NCBI GenBank assembly: GCA_020054675.1
Contig: JAIHAL010000005.1
Location: 62,001 to 126,000, forward strand
DNA length: 64,000 nucleotides
Reading direction: 5' to 3'
From: Oscillospiraceae bacterium
GTDB taxonomy: Bacteria; Bacillota; Clostridia; Oscillospirales; Ruminococcaceae
In this document: piece by piece, positions 1 through 10,406 of the stretch
Numbering within the stretch: position 1 is the stretch's first letter
Layout: each line of letters starts with the position of its first letter
Notes under the pieces: generated by a model
What the model was told of the DNA's origin: nothing
Databases searched by the model: none
What the model saw: the letters and a program-made list of their open reading frames with translations, nothing else
Position numbers and translations under genes: made by a program

Positions 1-817
1 CCATACCGTAATTCTTGCTTTTAAGATGATTATTAAGGAACATTATAAGCGTCATGGATGTACGGTCCGGATTTCCGTGACCGTTTGTGAGAATTTGAGG
101 AACATCAAACATTTGAAGACCGCCGATAATTGATGTGATAAGTGTATATGCAAGTATTGGCTTAATAAGCGGAAGAGTAATATAAAAGAATCTTTGTATG
201 CGATTGCATCCATCAATTTCAACTGCTTCAAAAATATCTGTGCTAATTCCCATAATTGCAGCCATTAACATAATAGTTGTATTTCCAAACCACATAAGGA
301 AATTCATAAATCCAATAAGAGATCTTGTTCCGAAAACTGATCCCATAAAGTCAATTGGACTTTTTGTTATTCCAATCGACATTAAAATTGAATTGATAGG
401 CCCTTTCGTTGAAAACATAGTAAAAAACAAAAGTGCAAACGCAGATGCCATAATCATATTCGGCAAATAAATTACTACTTTAAAAAATTGCTTTCCATGA
501 ATTTTAAAACGAACATCAGAAAACCATCCTGCAAGCATTAATGCAATTAAAATTTGCGGAATAAAACCGATAATCCACAAAATTAAAGTATTGCCTGTAT
601 ATTTAAGCATATCTGATTCCAACAAACTTGCATAATTTTTTATACCAATGAAATTAGGCCCGATTTCCTTGATTCCGGAACGATAATATTCAAAAAAACT
701 ATATCGAATTGTATTTATCAACGGAATAAAAGAAAATACAAAAAAAGTTATAAAAAACGGCAGTATAAAAAGATATCCCCATTTTCCATAACTGATGCTC
801 TTGTGCTTTTTTTTCAT
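1..817 (-). CDS. Sugar ABC transporter permease, MalF/UgpA type (partial)
   Basis: The gene runs off the left edge, so only the first ~272 codons are present. The start is the ATG at 815-817, with an AAAGGAAT-like site upstream, and the protein begins MKKKHKS. A hydrophobic segment follows (about residues 12-32), with further membrane segments after it. The conserved cytoplasmic EAA loop that docks on the ABC ATPase is visible as EAVEIDG, then RFFYITLPLI (encoded around 165-235). By family knowledge this is one of two permeases of a CUT1-type carbohydrate importer; the partner permease probably lies to the left. It sits downstream of a substrate-binding lipoprotein gene on the same strand, with a hairpin between them. 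The substrate cannot be told from this part. Confidence 0.9.
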   Translation of the reverse strand, partial: MKKKHKSISYGKWGYLFILPFFITFFVFSFIPLINTIRYSFFEYYRSGIKEIGPNFIGIKNYASLLESDMLKYTGNTLILWIIGFIPQILIALMLAGWFSDVRFKIHGKQFFKVVIYLPNMIMASAFALLFFTMFSTKGPINSILMSIGITKSPIDFMGSVFGTRSLIGFMNFLMWFGNTTIMLMAAIMGISTDIFEAVEIDGCNRIQRFFYITLPLIKPILAYTLITSIIGGLQMFDVPQILTNGHGNPDRTSMTLIMFLNNHLKSKNYGM

Positions 818-851
818 AATATACTCCATACATTCCTTTCTATTTAGAAAA

Positions 852-876
852 CTATGGGGCAGTAACTGCCCCATAG
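852..876 (-). terminator. Perfect hairpin between binding protein and permease genes
   Basis: An 11-bp perfect inverted repeat (852-862 with 866-876) has a 3-nt loop and, read on the minus strand, a short T-run (TTTTCTAAA). It lies between the binding-protein stop and the permease start. I infer a partial terminator or 3' stabilising hairpin that leaves the binding protein more abundant than the permeases, as in many ABC importer operons. Confidence 0.6.
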
Positions 877-887
877 ACTGCTGATAT

Positions 888-2321
888 TTATTCTGGCCAT
901 TCAACTTTTGTAATATCAGGATAACGTTCCATAATAGCTGTTTCAAAATTAGCCTTAGCTTTATCTAAATCAACTTTGCCTTCAAAATAATCGCCAAATG
1001 AACTTTGGATTAACTCAACACATCCTTGGTCGTAAGCTGAAAGCGGAGCAATCTTAATATTTTCAGCAACCGGCGCAAAATATTTAAATGGATTTTCTCC
1101 GCCAAGAAATTCTGATGAAAAACTTTTATCCGAAGCAAGTGCAGCCATTGCAGACCGGTTATTTGTAAAATCAGATGTTTCTTTGGAAATTTTTACAAGA
1201 TTGTCTTTGTTTGCTGTTAAAGCAAGGATTATATCTTTAGCATGCTGCGGATTATCTGTTCCTACGGCAGCATGTATGTATGAACCGCCCCAGTTGTATT
1301 CTTGCGGAGGATTTGTTACAGCCCATGCACCCTTATCGCCGTCCCAATTAGGCTTAAGCACAAAATCGATTCCCCATGCCGGGAATAAAAATGCAAATAC
1401 TTTAGATTTTGAACCCATTGCCTTGTTCCAGTCATCATTCCACTGGCCTTTTATTGCAGGGTCAAAATAACCGCTGTCTTTCCATTTTTTAGAATCGTTA
1501 ACCCAATTCATAATCTTCTTATCGACCTTAACTGTTGAAGAACCCGGCTTTACCCATGGTTCACTGATGCTGTTTCCATAAAGACGGAATGTATCTGCAT
1601 AAGAAGCAAATACATAATATCCCTTGGCCTTTAATTCTTCTGCTGCGGCTTTCATTTTATCCCAATCGGAAACTTTCTTTCCTATTTCTTCAGGATCATC
1701 AGTTCCAAATACATCCTTGGCAATATCGCGACGATATACGAGAAGCCCCGGACAACACTGCCATGTAGAACCTCTTTGCACTCCGTCAGAATCAGAAGCC
1801 GTTGTTCTTGTAAAGCTATATTGGTCTGCAAAATCTTTATCCGGATTTATTCCGATGTCTTTAAGGGGCAATGCAACATTTGCAGTTTTGTCTGTATACT
1901 TAAACACATAATCTGTTTCTGATAAAAACAAATCAACTTTATCATTATCAGCTGCACTTGCCTGATTCATAAGAGCCTCGTCAAGTTTAGCCTGATATAC
2001 GCCGTCCTGATTAGGGTTAATAATCCAGTGAATTTCAGAACCGTCCTTTAATTTTGTAACAGTCCCATCTTCAGACGTATTAACTACCTGATCATAAACA
2101 GTTTCCACACGAGTACGGAATTCGTCATTCCAGCAATAAATGTTAATAATTTTGCCTTCGTCAGCGGATGAATTTTCTGCCGACACTGATTCACTTGATG
2201 AATCAGCTGCATTTTGCCCCAATGTCGATTCGCTTGATGAATTAGCCGAATTTCCGCATCCGGCTAACATTTCCGCAGCTGTTGCCGCTGCAATTAACGC
2301 TGAAATCAATTTCTTTTTCAT
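888..2321 (-). CDS. Sugar ABC transporter substrate-binding lipoprotein
   Basis: 477 aa. The start at 2321 is chosen because a GAAGGAG site sits 9 nt upstream and the protein then opens with a lipoprotein signal: MKKK, a hydrophobic stretch, and LAGC with the lipidated Cys at residue 22. A longer frame from 2390 adds 23 residues that make no signal peptide. A Ser/Glu-rich linker precedes the mature domain, which reads as an extracellular solute-binding family 1 type protein (for example IINIYCWNDEF near the start of the mature part and WGGSYIHAAVGTDNP further on). It would capture a sugar outside the membrane and deliver it to the permeases encoded at 1-817. The AraC-type gene at 2603-3343 on the same strand is a likely regulator. 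Specificity unknown. Confidence 0.88.
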   Translation of the reverse strand: MKKKLISALIAAATAAEMLAGCGNSANSSSESTLGQNAADSSSESVSAENSSADEGKIINIYCWNDEFRTRVETVYDQVVNTSEDGTVTKLKDGSEIHWIINPNQDGVYQAKLDEALMNQASAADNDKVDLFLSETDYVFKYTDKTANVALPLKDIGINPDKDFADQYSFTRTTASDSDGVQRGSTWQCCPGLLVYRRDIAKDVFGTDDPEEIGKKVSDWDKMKAAAEELKAKGYYVFASYADTFRLYGNSISEPWVKPGSSTVKVDKKIMNWVNDSKKWKDSGYFDPAIKGQWNDDWNKAMGSKSKVFAFLFPAWGIDFVLKPNWDGDKGAWAVTNPPQEYNWGGSYIHAAVGTDNPQHAKDIILALTANKDNLVKISKETSDFTNNRSAMAALASDKSFSSEFLGGENPFKYFAPVAENIKIAPLSAYDQGCVELIQSSFGDYFEGKVDLDKAKANFETAIMERYPDITKVEWPE

Positions 2322-2545
2322 TGTAAAATTCTCCTTCTGCATATAACATACGGTTAACCCGTTGCTTATTTGATGGATAAAATATATCACAACAAATTAT
2401 AGAAATATATTATAAATCAAACTAAAACATCAAAATCATGTCATATATCATAAAATATGCAATAATTGTTTGAATAAATATCAGTAAAGTGGACAAAAAT
2501 AAGCCGAATTATCATCGGCCTGAAAATAAATTTATAGTTAACAAA

Positions 2546-2590
2546 GCCGGAGGCAGAACGGCATTTAAATGTGCCGCTCCGCCTTCCGGC
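2546..2590 (-). terminator. Long GC-rich hairpin after the AraC-type gene
   Basis: The arms GCCGGAGGC and GCCTTCCGGC pair with one bulge and an inner stem (CGGCAT with ATGTGCCG) closes on TTAA. It lies 13 nt after the regulator's stop. The minus-strand tail is only moderately T-rich, so termination is likely but not certain. The rest of the 281-bp gap (2322-2602) is AT-rich. It carries TATAAT-like boxes on the minus strand at 2396-2401 and 2409-2414 without good -35 boxes, as expected for an activator-dependent promoter. Confidence 0.55.
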
Positions 2591-2602
2591 GTCAAAGCAA
2601 AA

Positions 2603-3343
2603 TTACAGCATAGATTTATAATATTTATCCCGATACTTTTTTGGGGTTAAGCCCATAAATTTCTCAAATATTTGTATAAAATGGCTTTGGGATGAAAATG
2701 ACAAATAATTTGCAATATCAACTATTGACTGATCTGAATATCGCAAAAGTTGAGTTGCTTTTTCAATCTTTTTTTCACGAATATAATCACTTATAGAAAT
2801 CCCAAGATTTTGCTTGAACACGCGCGATAAATAATTTGCAGATAATTCAGTGTGATCGGCAAGCATTTGAACAGTTATTCTTTCGTTAATATGGCTATAT
2901 ATGTAATCCACACATTGCACAACTGGTTTTGACAAAATGGCTTTCTTTTTTTGAAGTATCATTTTGCCGGTAAAATCTTTTACCATAGAGTGATGAAGAT
3001 CCGCCACTTGTTGGATAGTATTGCAGCTGTCCATTTTTAAAATATAAAAATCACTTAATCTATATGCCAGTTCCGGCTCTAATCCCCCTTCTATACAATA
3101 TCTGGTGAGCATTGCGGCAGTAACAACAAAATGATATTTTATATTGGTAAGTGGATTGCGGGAAAGGACCCCCGTTCCTTCTAAGTTTACAAAGGCATTT
3201 TCCTCACAGTTTCGTATAACTGTATCCATATCTCCAGTTTTAACCGCATTATAAAATGAATATTCTACGTCTGGAGAACGATGATGAATTTCAAGCTCAT
3301 CATTTTGTAATTCTGAGTCAAGCCATTTATCGGAAAATGACAT
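2603..3343 (-). CDS. AraC family transcriptional regulator
   Basis: 246 aa. The ATG at 3343 has GGAGG 7 nt upstream, better than the ATG at 3364. The C-terminal ~100 residues are a canonical double helix-turn-helix AraC domain. The first helix-turn-helix is in the region of VQMLADHTELSANYLSRVFK. The second is around QSIVDIANYLSFSSQSHFIQ, followed by the typical FMGLTPKKYRDKY end. The N-terminal ~140 residues have no cupin motif I can recognise; YesN-type regulators of carbohydrate uptake often have such variable sensing parts. Its position just upstream of the sugar importer, on the same strand, suggests it activates that operon. Confidence 0.9.
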   Translation of the reverse strand: MSFSDKWLDSELQNDELEIHHRSPDVEYSFYNAVKTGDMDTVIRNCEENAFVNLEGTGVLSRNPLTNIKYHFVVTAAMLTRYCIEGGLEPELAYRLSDFYILKMDSCNTIQQVADLHHSMVKDFTGKMILQKKKAILSKPVVQCVDYIYSHINERITVQMLADHTELSANYLSRVFKQNLGISISDYIREKKIEKATQLLRYSDQSIVDIANYLSFSSQSHFIQIFEKFMGLTPKKYRDKYYKSML

Positions 3344-3545
3344 AATCGCACCTCCATATATCATGCAAATTTATGGCAAGTTAAATTTCCTCATGATAAA
3401 ATTTTAAGCTTCAAACGACAATTACAATATACATGGAAATCAGTCAATACGTCAATAGAATCTGTTTTAAAAGTATAAGTATCGTATCAAGTATCGTACC
3501 AAACCGTTTTTTACAGACAATTCTTAATTTTACCATAAAATACAA

Positions 3546-3581
3546 AAGCTGCAAATGCCGTAAAACAGGCATTTGCAGCTT
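3546..3581 (-). terminator. Intrinsic terminator after tRNA-Pro
   Basis: A perfect 14-bp stem (3546-3559 with 3568-3581) with an 8-nt loop starts just past the tRNA 3' end. On the minus strand it is followed by a T-rich tail (TTTTGTATTTT). Confidence 0.88.
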
Positions 3582-3588
3582 ATTTTCC

Positions 3589-3665
3589 TGGTCTGGGTGA
3601 CCGGACTTGAACCGACGACCTCTACCACCCCAAGGTAGCGCGCTACCAAACTGCGCCACACCCAG
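3589..3665 (-). tRNA. tRNA-Pro (anticodon GGG)
   Basis: 77 nt on the minus strand including an encoded CCA. The 7-bp acceptor stem is CTGGGTG with CACCCAG, discriminator A. The D-loop contains GGTAGCGC, the T-arm contains GGTTCGAACC, and the anticodon stem CTACC/GGTAG encloses the loop TTGGGGT, giving anticodon GGG (reads CCC). It lies 51 nt downstream of the uvrA stop and is followed by its own terminator. Confidence 0.96.
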
Positions 3666-3716
3666 TTACAAGACTTATATATTATAATACATAAGTCTTG
3701 AAAATGCAAGTGACGT

Positions 3717-6557
3717 TTATATTTTTTTAGTTTTATTTAATATTTTTTTCAAATACTGACCTGTATATGATGCCTCGCAAGCGGCGATTTCCTCCGGAGT
3801 GCCTGTTTTTACCACTGTTCCTCCGCCGTTTCCGCCCTCCGGCCCTAAATCTATAATGTAATCCGCAGTCTTTATAACATCAAGGTTATGCTCTATCACT
3901 ATGACGGTATTTCCGCCCTCAACAAGCTTTTGGAGAACCTCTACAAGCCTGTGCACATCCGCCGTATGAAGCCCCGTTGTAGGCTCGTCAAGAATGTAAA
4001 CCGTCCTGCCGGTTGCACGCTTTGAAAGCTCGGTTGCAAGCTTTACCCTTTGCGCCTCACCTCCGGAAAGAGTTGTCGCAGGCTGTCCTATCTTCACATA
4101 TCCAAGTCCGACCTCCAAAAGGGTTTGAAGCTTTCTTGATATCCTCGGAATATTTTCAAAAAAGCGAACCCCCTCCTCAACGGTCATCTCTAAAACATCG
4201 TAAATGGATTTGCCTTTGTATTTTATGTCAAGAGTTTCACGATTGTATCTTTTGCCCTTGCAAACCTCACACGGAACGTAAACATCCGGCAAAAAGTGCA
4301 TTTCAATTTTTACAATCCCGTCGCCCTGGCAAGCCTCGCATCGTCCGCCTTTTACGTTGAATGAAAACCTCCCGCTCGTATAGCCTTTCATCTTTGCATC
4401 GTTAGTCTGGGCGAAAAGGTCCCGTATATCCGTAAAAACTCCCGTATAAGTTGCGGGATTTGACCGCGGGGTCCTGCCTATCGGGGATTGGTCTATATCA
4501 ATCACCTTATCAAGATGTTCAAGGCCGGTAATTTCAGAAAACTTCCCAGCCCGGCACCTTGCACGGTTTAGCTTTGAGGCAAGATGCTTGAAAATTATTT
4601 CATTTACAAGAGAGGATTTTCCCGAACCGGAAACTCCCGTCACGCAGGTAAATGTGCCAAGCGGAATTTTAACATCAACGTTTTTAAGATTGTTTTCGGC
4701 GGCGCCGTAAACGCAAAGGAAATTCCCGTTTCCCTCACGCCTTTTCTGCGGGACGGGTATAAATTTCTCTCCGCTTAAATACTGTCCTGTTATGGATTCC
4801 GGACATGCCTTGATGTCATCAACCGTTCCGGCGCAAACCACCTTTCCGCCGTGGACTCCAGCCCCCGGGCCTATGTCGACTATATAATCCGCGCTAAGCA
4901 TGGTATCCTCATCATGCTCGACAACTATGACAGTATTCCCCATGTCGCGCAGCCTTTTGAGCGTTGCTATGAGCTTATCATTGTCGCGCTGGTGAAGCCC
5001 TATGCTCGGCTCGTCAAGGATATAAAGCACTCCCATCAGCGATGAGCCTATTTGCGTGGCAAGCCTTATGCGCTGGCTTTCCCCGCCGGAAAGCGTTCCG
5101 GAAGAGCGCGCCAGTGTAAGGTATTCAAGTCCCACGCTTTTCAGAAAACCAAGCCTTTCCTTTATTTCTTTTATAATCCTTTCGGCTATGAATTTTTCAC
5201 GCTCGCTTAAATTCAGTTTTTGGAAAAAATCCAGCGCTTCGGCAACCGAAAGCCGTGTAAGCTCCATTATGTTCTTCCCGCCGACCGTAACCGAAAGGCT
5301 TTCCTTTTTAAGCCTGTCCCCATGGCATTCCGGACACGGAACATCGCTCATGTATGACATCAGTTCATCCCTTGCGTATTCGCTGGAGCTTTCCTTGAAC
5401 CTGCGTTCAAGATTGTTTACCACTCCCTCAAATGCGGCATAGTAAATCCCTCCGCCGTATTCGGCAGGACGTTTAAGCTCAAGCTTTTCGCCGTTTGTGC
5501 CGTAAAGAAAAATGTCAAGCTGTTCCTTTTTAAGATTTTTAACAGGCTCATCAAGCGGTATACCATATCTTTCGGAAATAGCGCTGTAATACATCATTGC
5601 AAACGTGCCGTCCTCAATGGTATTCCAGCCCGGCGCCCTTATTGCCCCCTGCATTATTGAAAGCTCTTTATCCGGAACAACAAGCTCCGGGTCCACCTTT
5701 TGGAAAACGCCGAGGCCTGTGCATTTTTCGCAGGCGCCAAACGGATTGTTGAACGAAAACATCCTTGGCGTAAGCTCTTCTATGGAAATATTATGCTCCG
5801 GACATGCATAGCTTTGCGAAAAGAGCATTTCCTCCCCGTCAATAACATCGACAATCACAAGCCCGCCGGAAATTCCGAACACCGTTTCAAGGCTGTCGGT
5901 AAGCCTTGGCTTTATTCCGTCCTTTACAACAAGCCTGTCAACGACTATTTCAATATTATGCTTTTTATTCTTATCAAGCTTTATTTCTTCTGACAAATCA
6001 TATATGTTCCCGTCTATCCTTATGCGCACAAAGCCGGATTTTTTAGCCCTTTCTATCTCCTTTGCATGTTCGCCTTTTCTTCCTCTGACAACAGGGGCAA
6101 GAAGCTGGATTTTTGAACCCTCCGGCAGTTCGCATATCTGGTCAACAATCTGGTCTATCGTCTGCTGTTTTATTTCCCTGCCGCAGATTGGGCAATGCGG
6201 AATCCCTATCCTTGCGTAAAGCAGTCTTAAATAATCGTAAATTTCGGTAACCGTTCCCACAGTCGAACGTGGATTTTTTGAAGTAGTCTTCTGGTCTATC
6301 GAAATTGCCGGAGAAAGGCCCTCTATGCTGTCTACATCCGGCTTTTCCATTTGCCCCAAAAACTGCCTTGCGTATGAGGAAAGGCTTTCCATATACCTTC
6401 TCTGCCCATCGGCATAAATTGTGTCAAACGCAAGGGACGATTTTCCCGAACCGGAAAGTCCCGTCATTACCACAAGGCTGTCGCGCGGTATTTCAAGGTC
6501 CACGTTTTTGAGGTTATGCTCCCTTGCGCCCTTTATTATGATTTTATCTCTTTGCAT
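3717..6557 (-). CDS. uvrA: Excinuclease ABC subunit A
   Basis: 946 aa, full length for UvrA. This ATPase finds DNA lesions with UvrB in nucleotide excision repair. It shows two ABC modules. The first Walker A is GLSGSGKS at residues 33-40, with an early zinc finger (CPICGREI) and signature [12 protein letters not shown]. The second Walker A is GVSGSGKSS, with the C-terminal zinc-hook cysteines CEACQGDG and CEVCKGK, signature [12 protein letters not shown], and Walker [13 protein letters not shown]. It starts 1 nt after the uvrB stop, so the two are co-translated in a radC-uvrB-uvrA operon. No SOS box was evident in the upstream region. Confidence 0.99.
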   Translation of the reverse strand: MQRDKIIIKGAREHNLKNVDLEIPRDSLVVMTGLSGSGKSSLAFDTIYADGQRRYMESLSSYARQFLGQMEKPDVDSIEGLSPAISIDQKTTSKNPRSTVGTVTEIYDYLRLLYARIGIPHCPICGREIKQQTIDQIVDQICELPEGSKIQLLAPVVRGRKGEHAKEIERAKKSGFVRIRIDGNIYDLSEEIKLDKNKKHNIEIVVDRLVVKDGIKPRLTDSLETVFGISGGLVIVDVIDGEEMLFSQSYACPEHNISIEELTPRMFSFNNPFGACEKCTGLGVFQKVDPELVVPDKELSIMQGAIRAPGWNTIEDGTFAMMYYSAISERYGIPLDEPVKNLKKEQLDIFLYGTNGEKLELKRPAEYGGGIYYAAFEGVVNNLERRFKESSSEYARDELMSYMSDVPCPECHGDRLKKESLSVTVGGKNIMELTRLSVAEALDFFQKLNLSEREKFIAERIIKEIKERLGFLKSVGLEYLTLARSSGTLSGGESQRIRLATQIGSSLMGVLYILDEPSIGLHQRDNDKLIATLKRLRDMGNTVIVVEHDEDTMLSADYIVDIGPGAGVHGGKVVCAGTVDDIKACPESITGQYLSGEKFIPVPQKRREGNGNFLCVYGAAENNLKNVDVKIPLGTFTCVTGVSGSGKSSLVNEIIFKHLASKLNRARCRAGKFSEITGLEHLDKVIDIDQSPIGRTPRSNPATYTGVFTDIRDLFAQTNDAKMKGYTSGRFSFNVKGGRCEACQGDGIVKIEMHFLPDVYVPCEVCKGKRYNRETLDIKYKGKSIYDVLEMTVEEGVRFFENIPRISRKLQTLLEVGLGYVKIGQPATTLSGGEAQRVKLATELSKRATGRTVYILDEPTTGLHTADVHRLVEVLQKLVEGGNTVIVIEHNLDVIKTADYIIDLGPEGGNGGGTVVKTGTPEEIAACEASYTGQYLKKILNKTKKI

Positions 6558-6558
6558 A

Positions 6559-8520
6559 CTATTCGCCTTTCAATTCCTTTATTTTGTCCCTTAAATATGC
6601 CGCATGCTCAAATTCAAGCATTTTTGCGGCATTTTTCATCTCCGCCGTAAGCTTTGCTATCAAATCCTGCTTTTCCCTTGCGGAAAGCTTTTTGCCGCCT
6701 GCTTTCTGGTCAACTTCCGCCTTTGATGAAATTTCAAGCACTTCCCTTATGTCTTTCCTTATTGTCTTTGGGATTATTCCATGCTCCCTGTTGTATTCAA
6801 GCTGTATCTTGCGGCGCCTTTCGGTTTCCATTATTGCGTTTTCCATTGAGCCGGTCACGCTGTCGGCGTACATTATTACCTTTCCGTTTGCATTTCTTGC
6901 CGCGCGGCCTATGGTCTGTATAAGGGATGTTTCATTCCTCAAAAATCCCTCCTTGTCGGCATCAAGGATTGCCACAAGCGAAACCTCCGGTATGTCAAGC
7001 CCTTCCCTTAAAAGGTTTATTCCAACAAGCACATGGAACTCGCCCTTTCTCAAATCCCTTACTATCTCCATGCGCTCGATTGTGTCAACATCGTGGTGGA
7101 TGTATCTGACTTTAATTCCCGCCTGTGCAAGGAATTCAGTCAAATCCTCCGCCATCTTTTTGGTAAGGGTTGTCACAAGCACCCTTTCATCCTTTTGAAT
7201 CCTTTCGTTTATCTCAAAAAGCAAATCCTCAATTTGTCCCTCGACTGGTTTTACAACAATCTCAGGGTCAACAAGTCCCGTCGGACGAATAATCTGCTCT
7301 ACAAACCTGCCGGAATGCTCCTTTTCAAACGGCCCCGGAGTGGCGCTTACATAAATAGCCTGATTTATCTTTTTGTAAAACTCATCAAATGTAAGCGGCC
7401 TGTTGTCAAATGCCGACGGAAGTCTGAAACCGTATTCTATTAACGTTTGCTTTCTTGCCCTGTCGCCTCCGCTCATTCCCCTTATCTGCGGCAGGCTGAC
7501 ATGGCTCTCATCCACGATAAGCAGAAAATCGTCCGGAAAGTGGTCAAGAAGCGTATACGGAACGCTTCCGGCAGGTCTGCCCGCAAGGATTCTCGAATAG
7601 TTTTCAATTCCTTTGCAAAACCCTATTTCGTTCAGCATTTCAATATCATACTGCGTCCTTTCGGCTATTCTCTGCGCCTCTATAAGCTTTCCGTTATCCT
7701 TGAAATATTTTATCCTTTCATTCAGTTCCTTTTCTATTTCCGAAATTGCTTCAAGCATTTTTGAGCGCTCTATTATATAATGGCTTGCAGGATATATCGC
7801 GACGTGTGAAAGCGTTGAGATAACCTCTCCGGTAAGCACGTTTATTTCAGATATCCTGTCTATCTCGTCGCCGAAAAACTCAACTCTTATCGCGTTTTCA
7901 GAAGAACCTGCCGGAAAGATTTCCACCACATCTCCCCTTACTCTGAATTTATTTCTTACAAAATTAACATCATTTCTTTCATACTGGCATTCCACAAGCC
8001 GCGCAAGCAGCTCGCCCCTTGATTTTTGCATGCCCTTCCTCAAAGAAATCACCATTGTGCGGTAATCTTCCGGACTTCCAAGGGAATAAATGCAGGAAAC
8101 GCTGGCGACTATTATAACATCCCGCCTTTCCGCAAGGGCAAGCGTAGCGGAGTGCCTTAATTTGTCTATTTCATCATTTATCGCGCTGTCCTTTTCAATA
8201 TAGCTATCCGTTGAGGGGATATACGCCTCCGGCTGATAATAATCATAATAGGAAACAAAATACTCCACCGCATTGTTCGGAAAAAATTCCTTAAACTCGC
8301 TGCAAAGCTGTGCGGCAAGGATTTTGTTGTGCGCAAGGACAAGGGTAGGCCTGTTTACCTCGGCAATTACGTTTGCCATGGTAAAGGTCTTGCCCGAACC
8401 GGTAACTCCAAGCAAGGTTTGTTCCCTTACGCCTTTATTAAGCCCCTCGACAAGCTGGGCAATTGCCTTTGGCTGGTCGCCGGACGGCTTATATGGGGCT
8501 TTTAAGTCAAATTTATCCAT
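6559..8520 (-). CDS. uvrB: Excinuclease ABC subunit B
   Basis: 653 aa. The start at 8520 has GGAGGAG 3 nt before the ATG; a frame opening at 8559 overlaps radC and has no such site. UvrB is the damage-verifying helicase-like core of nucleotide excision repair. Visible features are Walker A GVTGSGKT (residues 38-45), the DNA-inserting beta-hairpin with the Tyr-rich [10 protein letters not shown], the [13 protein letters not shown] helicase segment, motif [11 protein letters not shown], and the C-terminal UVR domain ([18 protein letters not shown]) that contacts UvrC. It sits 10 nt after radC and 1 nt before uvrA. uvrC is not in this window. Confidence 0.99.
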   Translation of the reverse strand: MDKFDLKAPYKPSGDQPKAIAQLVEGLNKGVREQTLLGVTGSGKTFTMANVIAEVNRPTLVLAHNKILAAQLCSEFKEFFPNNAVEYFVSYYDYYQPEAYIPSTDSYIEKDSAINDEIDKLRHSATLALAERRDVIIVASVSCIYSLGSPEDYRTMVISLRKGMQKSRGELLARLVECQYERNDVNFVRNKFRVRGDVVEIFPAGSSENAIRVEFFGDEIDRISEINVLTGEVISTLSHVAIYPASHYIIERSKMLEAISEIEKELNERIKYFKDNGKLIEAQRIAERTQYDIEMLNEIGFCKGIENYSRILAGRPAGSVPYTLLDHFPDDFLLIVDESHVSLPQIRGMSGGDRARKQTLIEYGFRLPSAFDNRPLTFDEFYKKINQAIYVSATPGPFEKEHSGRFVEQIIRPTGLVDPEIVVKPVEGQIEDLLFEINERIQKDERVLVTTLTKKMAEDLTEFLAQAGIKVRYIHHDVDTIERMEIVRDLRKGEFHVLVGINLLREGLDIPEVSLVAILDADKEGFLRNETSLIQTIGRAARNANGKVIMYADSVTGSMENAIMETERRRKIQLEYNREHGIIPKTIRKDIREVLEISSKAEVDQKAGGKKLSAREKQDLIAKLTAEMKNAAKMLEFEHAAYLRDKIKELKGE

Positions 8521-8530
8521 AACTCCTCCG

Positions 8531-9214
8531 TTATTTGAACATTGAAAAATATCCCGCATCGTACATTGACGACGCCCTGTCCTTGTTTACTATAATATGG
8601 TCAAGCAGTTTTATCCCAACGCTTTTTAAAACTGAAAAAAGTTTGTTCGTAACCGCAATATCCGTTTCAGACGGAACCGGCAGGCCGTTTGGATGGTTAT
8701 GCGCAATTATTATCATCTCACAGCCGGAGCGGTATGTAAATTCAACTATCTTGCGCACGTCCATAGGAACAGCACTCACCCCGCCTTCAATAACCACTCC
8801 CTCGGAGCGGATTTTCAAGCCGTCGTCAAGGCATGCCACCCTGAGCTGCTCGTTTTTAATCCCTATAAAGCAATTAAAGAAATGTGCGCATATCTTTTTG
8901 GAGCCGTCCATTACCTCGCTTTCGGTTTTGCTCCTGCCATAAGCGCTTGCAAGCTGAGGAATCATTTTCAAAAGCACCGCAGCATTTTCGCCCATTCCCT
9001 TGACGGAGGCTATATCCTCAGGATTTGCGTCAAAAACCCCCGAAAGCGAGCCGAATTTCTCAATAAGAGCATGGGCAATTTCGTTCGTATCAATTCGCGG
9101 ACGCGCATAAAAAAGCAGCAGTTCAAGAATTTCATGGGCTTTAAAGCTTTCAAGCCCGGTTTTCAAAAAGCGTTCTTTAAGTCTTTGCCTATGGCCCTCA
9201 TGCGGATTGGACAT
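8531..9214 (-). CDS. radC: RadC/JAB-domain protein
   Basis: 227 aa, the usual RadC length. The N-terminal ~75 residues hold a helix-hairpin-helix-like part ([10 protein letters not shown]). The C-terminal JAMM/MPN+ metalloprotease-like domain has the motif [14 protein letters not shown] at residues 172-185, with both His, the Ser and the Asp present. Historical names tie RadC to repair and recombination, but the biochemical role of the family is not settled. The start has GGAGGG nearby. It is first in the operon with uvrB and uvrA, which supports a link to DNA repair. Confidence 0.95.
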   Translation of the reverse strand: MSNPHEGHRQRLKERFLKTGLESFKAHEILELLLFYARPRIDTNEIAHALIEKFGSLSGVFDANPEDIASVKGMGENAAVLLKMIPQLASAYGRSKTESEVMDGSKKICAHFFNCFIGIKNEQLRVACLDDGLKIRSEGVVIEGGVSAVPMDVRKIVEFTYRSGCEMIIIAHNHPNGLPVPSETDIAVTNKLFSVLKSVGIKLLDHIIVNKDRASSMYDAGYFSMFK

Positions 9215-9254
9215 AAACCGCCCTCCGTTTCGTTAGCACAAATGTTCTAAAAAC

Positions 9255-9283
9255 ATTATAATACAATTTTCCGCATTTGAAAA
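9255..9283 (-). promoter_or_regulatory. Sigma-A-like promoter for radC-uvrBA
   Basis: On the minus strand there is TATAAT at 9260-9255 with a weak -35 (TTTTCA, 9283-9278) at 17-nt spacing, about 40 nt before the radC start. It lies back to back with the promoter for the pseudouridine synthase gene. Confidence 0.6.
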
Positions 9284-9304
9284 GATGTATTTTGTAAAAA
9301 AATA

Positions 9305-9313
9305 TGCTATAAT
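9305..9313 (+). promoter_or_regulatory. Extended -10 promoter for the RluA-type gene
   Basis: TGCTATAAT is a perfect extended -10 element 40 nt before the TTG start at 9354. No good -35 lies at 17 nt. Because this box lies inside the longer frame that opens at 9285, it argues against that ATG as the start. Confidence 0.65.
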
Positions 9314-9353
9314 AAGCTTTAAGTTTAGTGATATTTTTGAAAGGATTTTTACT

Positions 9354-10304
9354 TTGAGAGAATTTGTGATAAATGAAAACGACTCCGGCCAAAGAGTGGA
9401 CAAATTTCTGCAAAAAGCCGTAAAAAGGCTGCCGCAAAGCCTTATGTACAAATACATCCGCACAAAGAGGATAAAGCTTAACGGCAAAAGATGTGAAATT
9501 TCCGAAAAGCTCAAGGCCGGCGATACAATGCAGCTTTATATAGGCGATGAATTTTTTGACGAAAGCCCCGATACAGAATTTCTTTGCGCCCCTTCCAAAA
9601 TAGATATTGTTTACGAAGATGAAAACATCCTGCTTGTGGATAAAAAATGCGGGCTTGTGGTGCATGAGGATGAGGAAAAAACTCCCGATACCCTTATAAA
9701 CCGGATAAAGCATTATCTTTACGAAAAAGGCGAGTATCTTCCGGAAAAGGAAAACTCCTTTGCGCCATCCCTTTGCAACAGGCTTGACAGGAATACCGGC
9801 GGAATAGTCATTGCCGCAAAAAATGCCGAAAGTTTAAGGATTTTAAACCAAAAAATAAAGGACAGGGAAATTGAAAAGCACTATCTCTGCATAACATGCG
9901 GATATCCGCCAAAAGACAGCGATACCGCAAAAGCGTACCTTGAAAAGGACAGCTCAGAAAAACAGGTAAAGATTTCAAATAAGAAAACTTCCGCCAACAA
10001 AACAATAATAACAAAATATACGGTCTTAAAGAAAAAAGACGGCCTTGCGCTTGTGGATGTGGATTTAATCACCGGAAGAACCCATCAAATCAGGGCGCAC
10101 ATGGCATATCTCGGGTGCCCCTTGCTCGGCGACGGGAAATACGGAAGCAACAGGATAAACTCTAAATATTCGCTGAAAACGCAGGCCCTTTACTCCTACA
10201 AACTTATATTTAAATTCACAACAGACGGCGGAATACTTAATTATTTAAACAATAAGTCTTTTGAGGTTAATAATATTTGGTTTAAGGAAAAATATTTTGA
10301 ATAG
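9354..10304 (+). CDS. RluA family 23S rRNA pseudouridine synthase
   Basis: 316 aa from a TTG codon. GAAAGGA lies 8 nt upstream and the promoter -10 sits upstream of it, so the ATG at 9285 is rejected. The N-terminal S4 RNA-binding domain spans about residues 12-70. The catalytic motif NRLDRNTGG contains the essential Asp at residue 145. Family hallmarks include the RTHQIRAHMAYLGCPLLGD segment. It isomerises uridines in ribosomal RNA; RluC/RluD type is likely, but the exact sites cannot be read from sequence. Confidence 0.93.
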   Translation: MREFVINENDSGQRVDKFLQKAVKRLPQSLMYKYIRTKRIKLNGKRCEISEKLKAGDTMQLYIGDEFFDESPDTEFLCAPSKIDIVYEDENILLVDKKCGLVVHEDEEKTPDTLINRIKHYLYEKGEYLPEKENSFAPSLCNRLDRNTGGIVIAAKNAESLRILNQKIKDREIEKHYLCITCGYPPKDSDTAKAYLEKDSSEKQVKISNKKTSANKTIITKYTVLKKKDGLALVDVDLITGRTHQIRAHMAYLGCPLLGDGKYGSNRINSKYSLKTQALYSYKLIFKFTTDGGILNYLNNKSFEVNNIWFKEKYFE

Positions 10305-10321
10305 ATTTTACAAAAAAATTG

Positions 10322-10351
10322 TTGCGCGATTCAACTGTTTTGTGATATAAT
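10322..10351 (+). promoter_or_regulatory. Promoter for the PHP/malic enzyme operon
   Basis: TTGCGC (10322-10327), an 18-nt spacer and TATAAT (10346-10351) preceded by TGA as an extended -10. It is 55 nt before the PHP gene. Confidence 0.65.
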
Positions 10352-10406
10352 TATTCTGTTATTATTGTATCAGCCCTTTTTATTTTGCTTATGAGGAGGA
10401 TGAAAA

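Noticed and set aside
198-470. 90-codon plus-strand frame
   Set aside because: It is opposite the ABC permease gene, whose EAA motif and membrane segments are clear.
3444-3659. 71-codon open frame on the minus strand
   Set aside because: It is the tRNA-Pro gene and its terminator read as protein.
6584-7198. 204-codon plus-strand frame
   Set aside because: It is antisense to uvrB, with low-complexity Ser/Leu content expected from a shadow frame.
9285-9353. ATG start for the pseudouridine synthase
   Set aside because: A perfect extended -10 lies inside this stretch, and the TTG at 9354 has a ribosome site 8 nt upstream.
9198-9713. 171-codon minus-strand frame
   Set aside because: It overlaps the pseudouridine synthase gene and a divergent promoter pair, and has no ribosome site.
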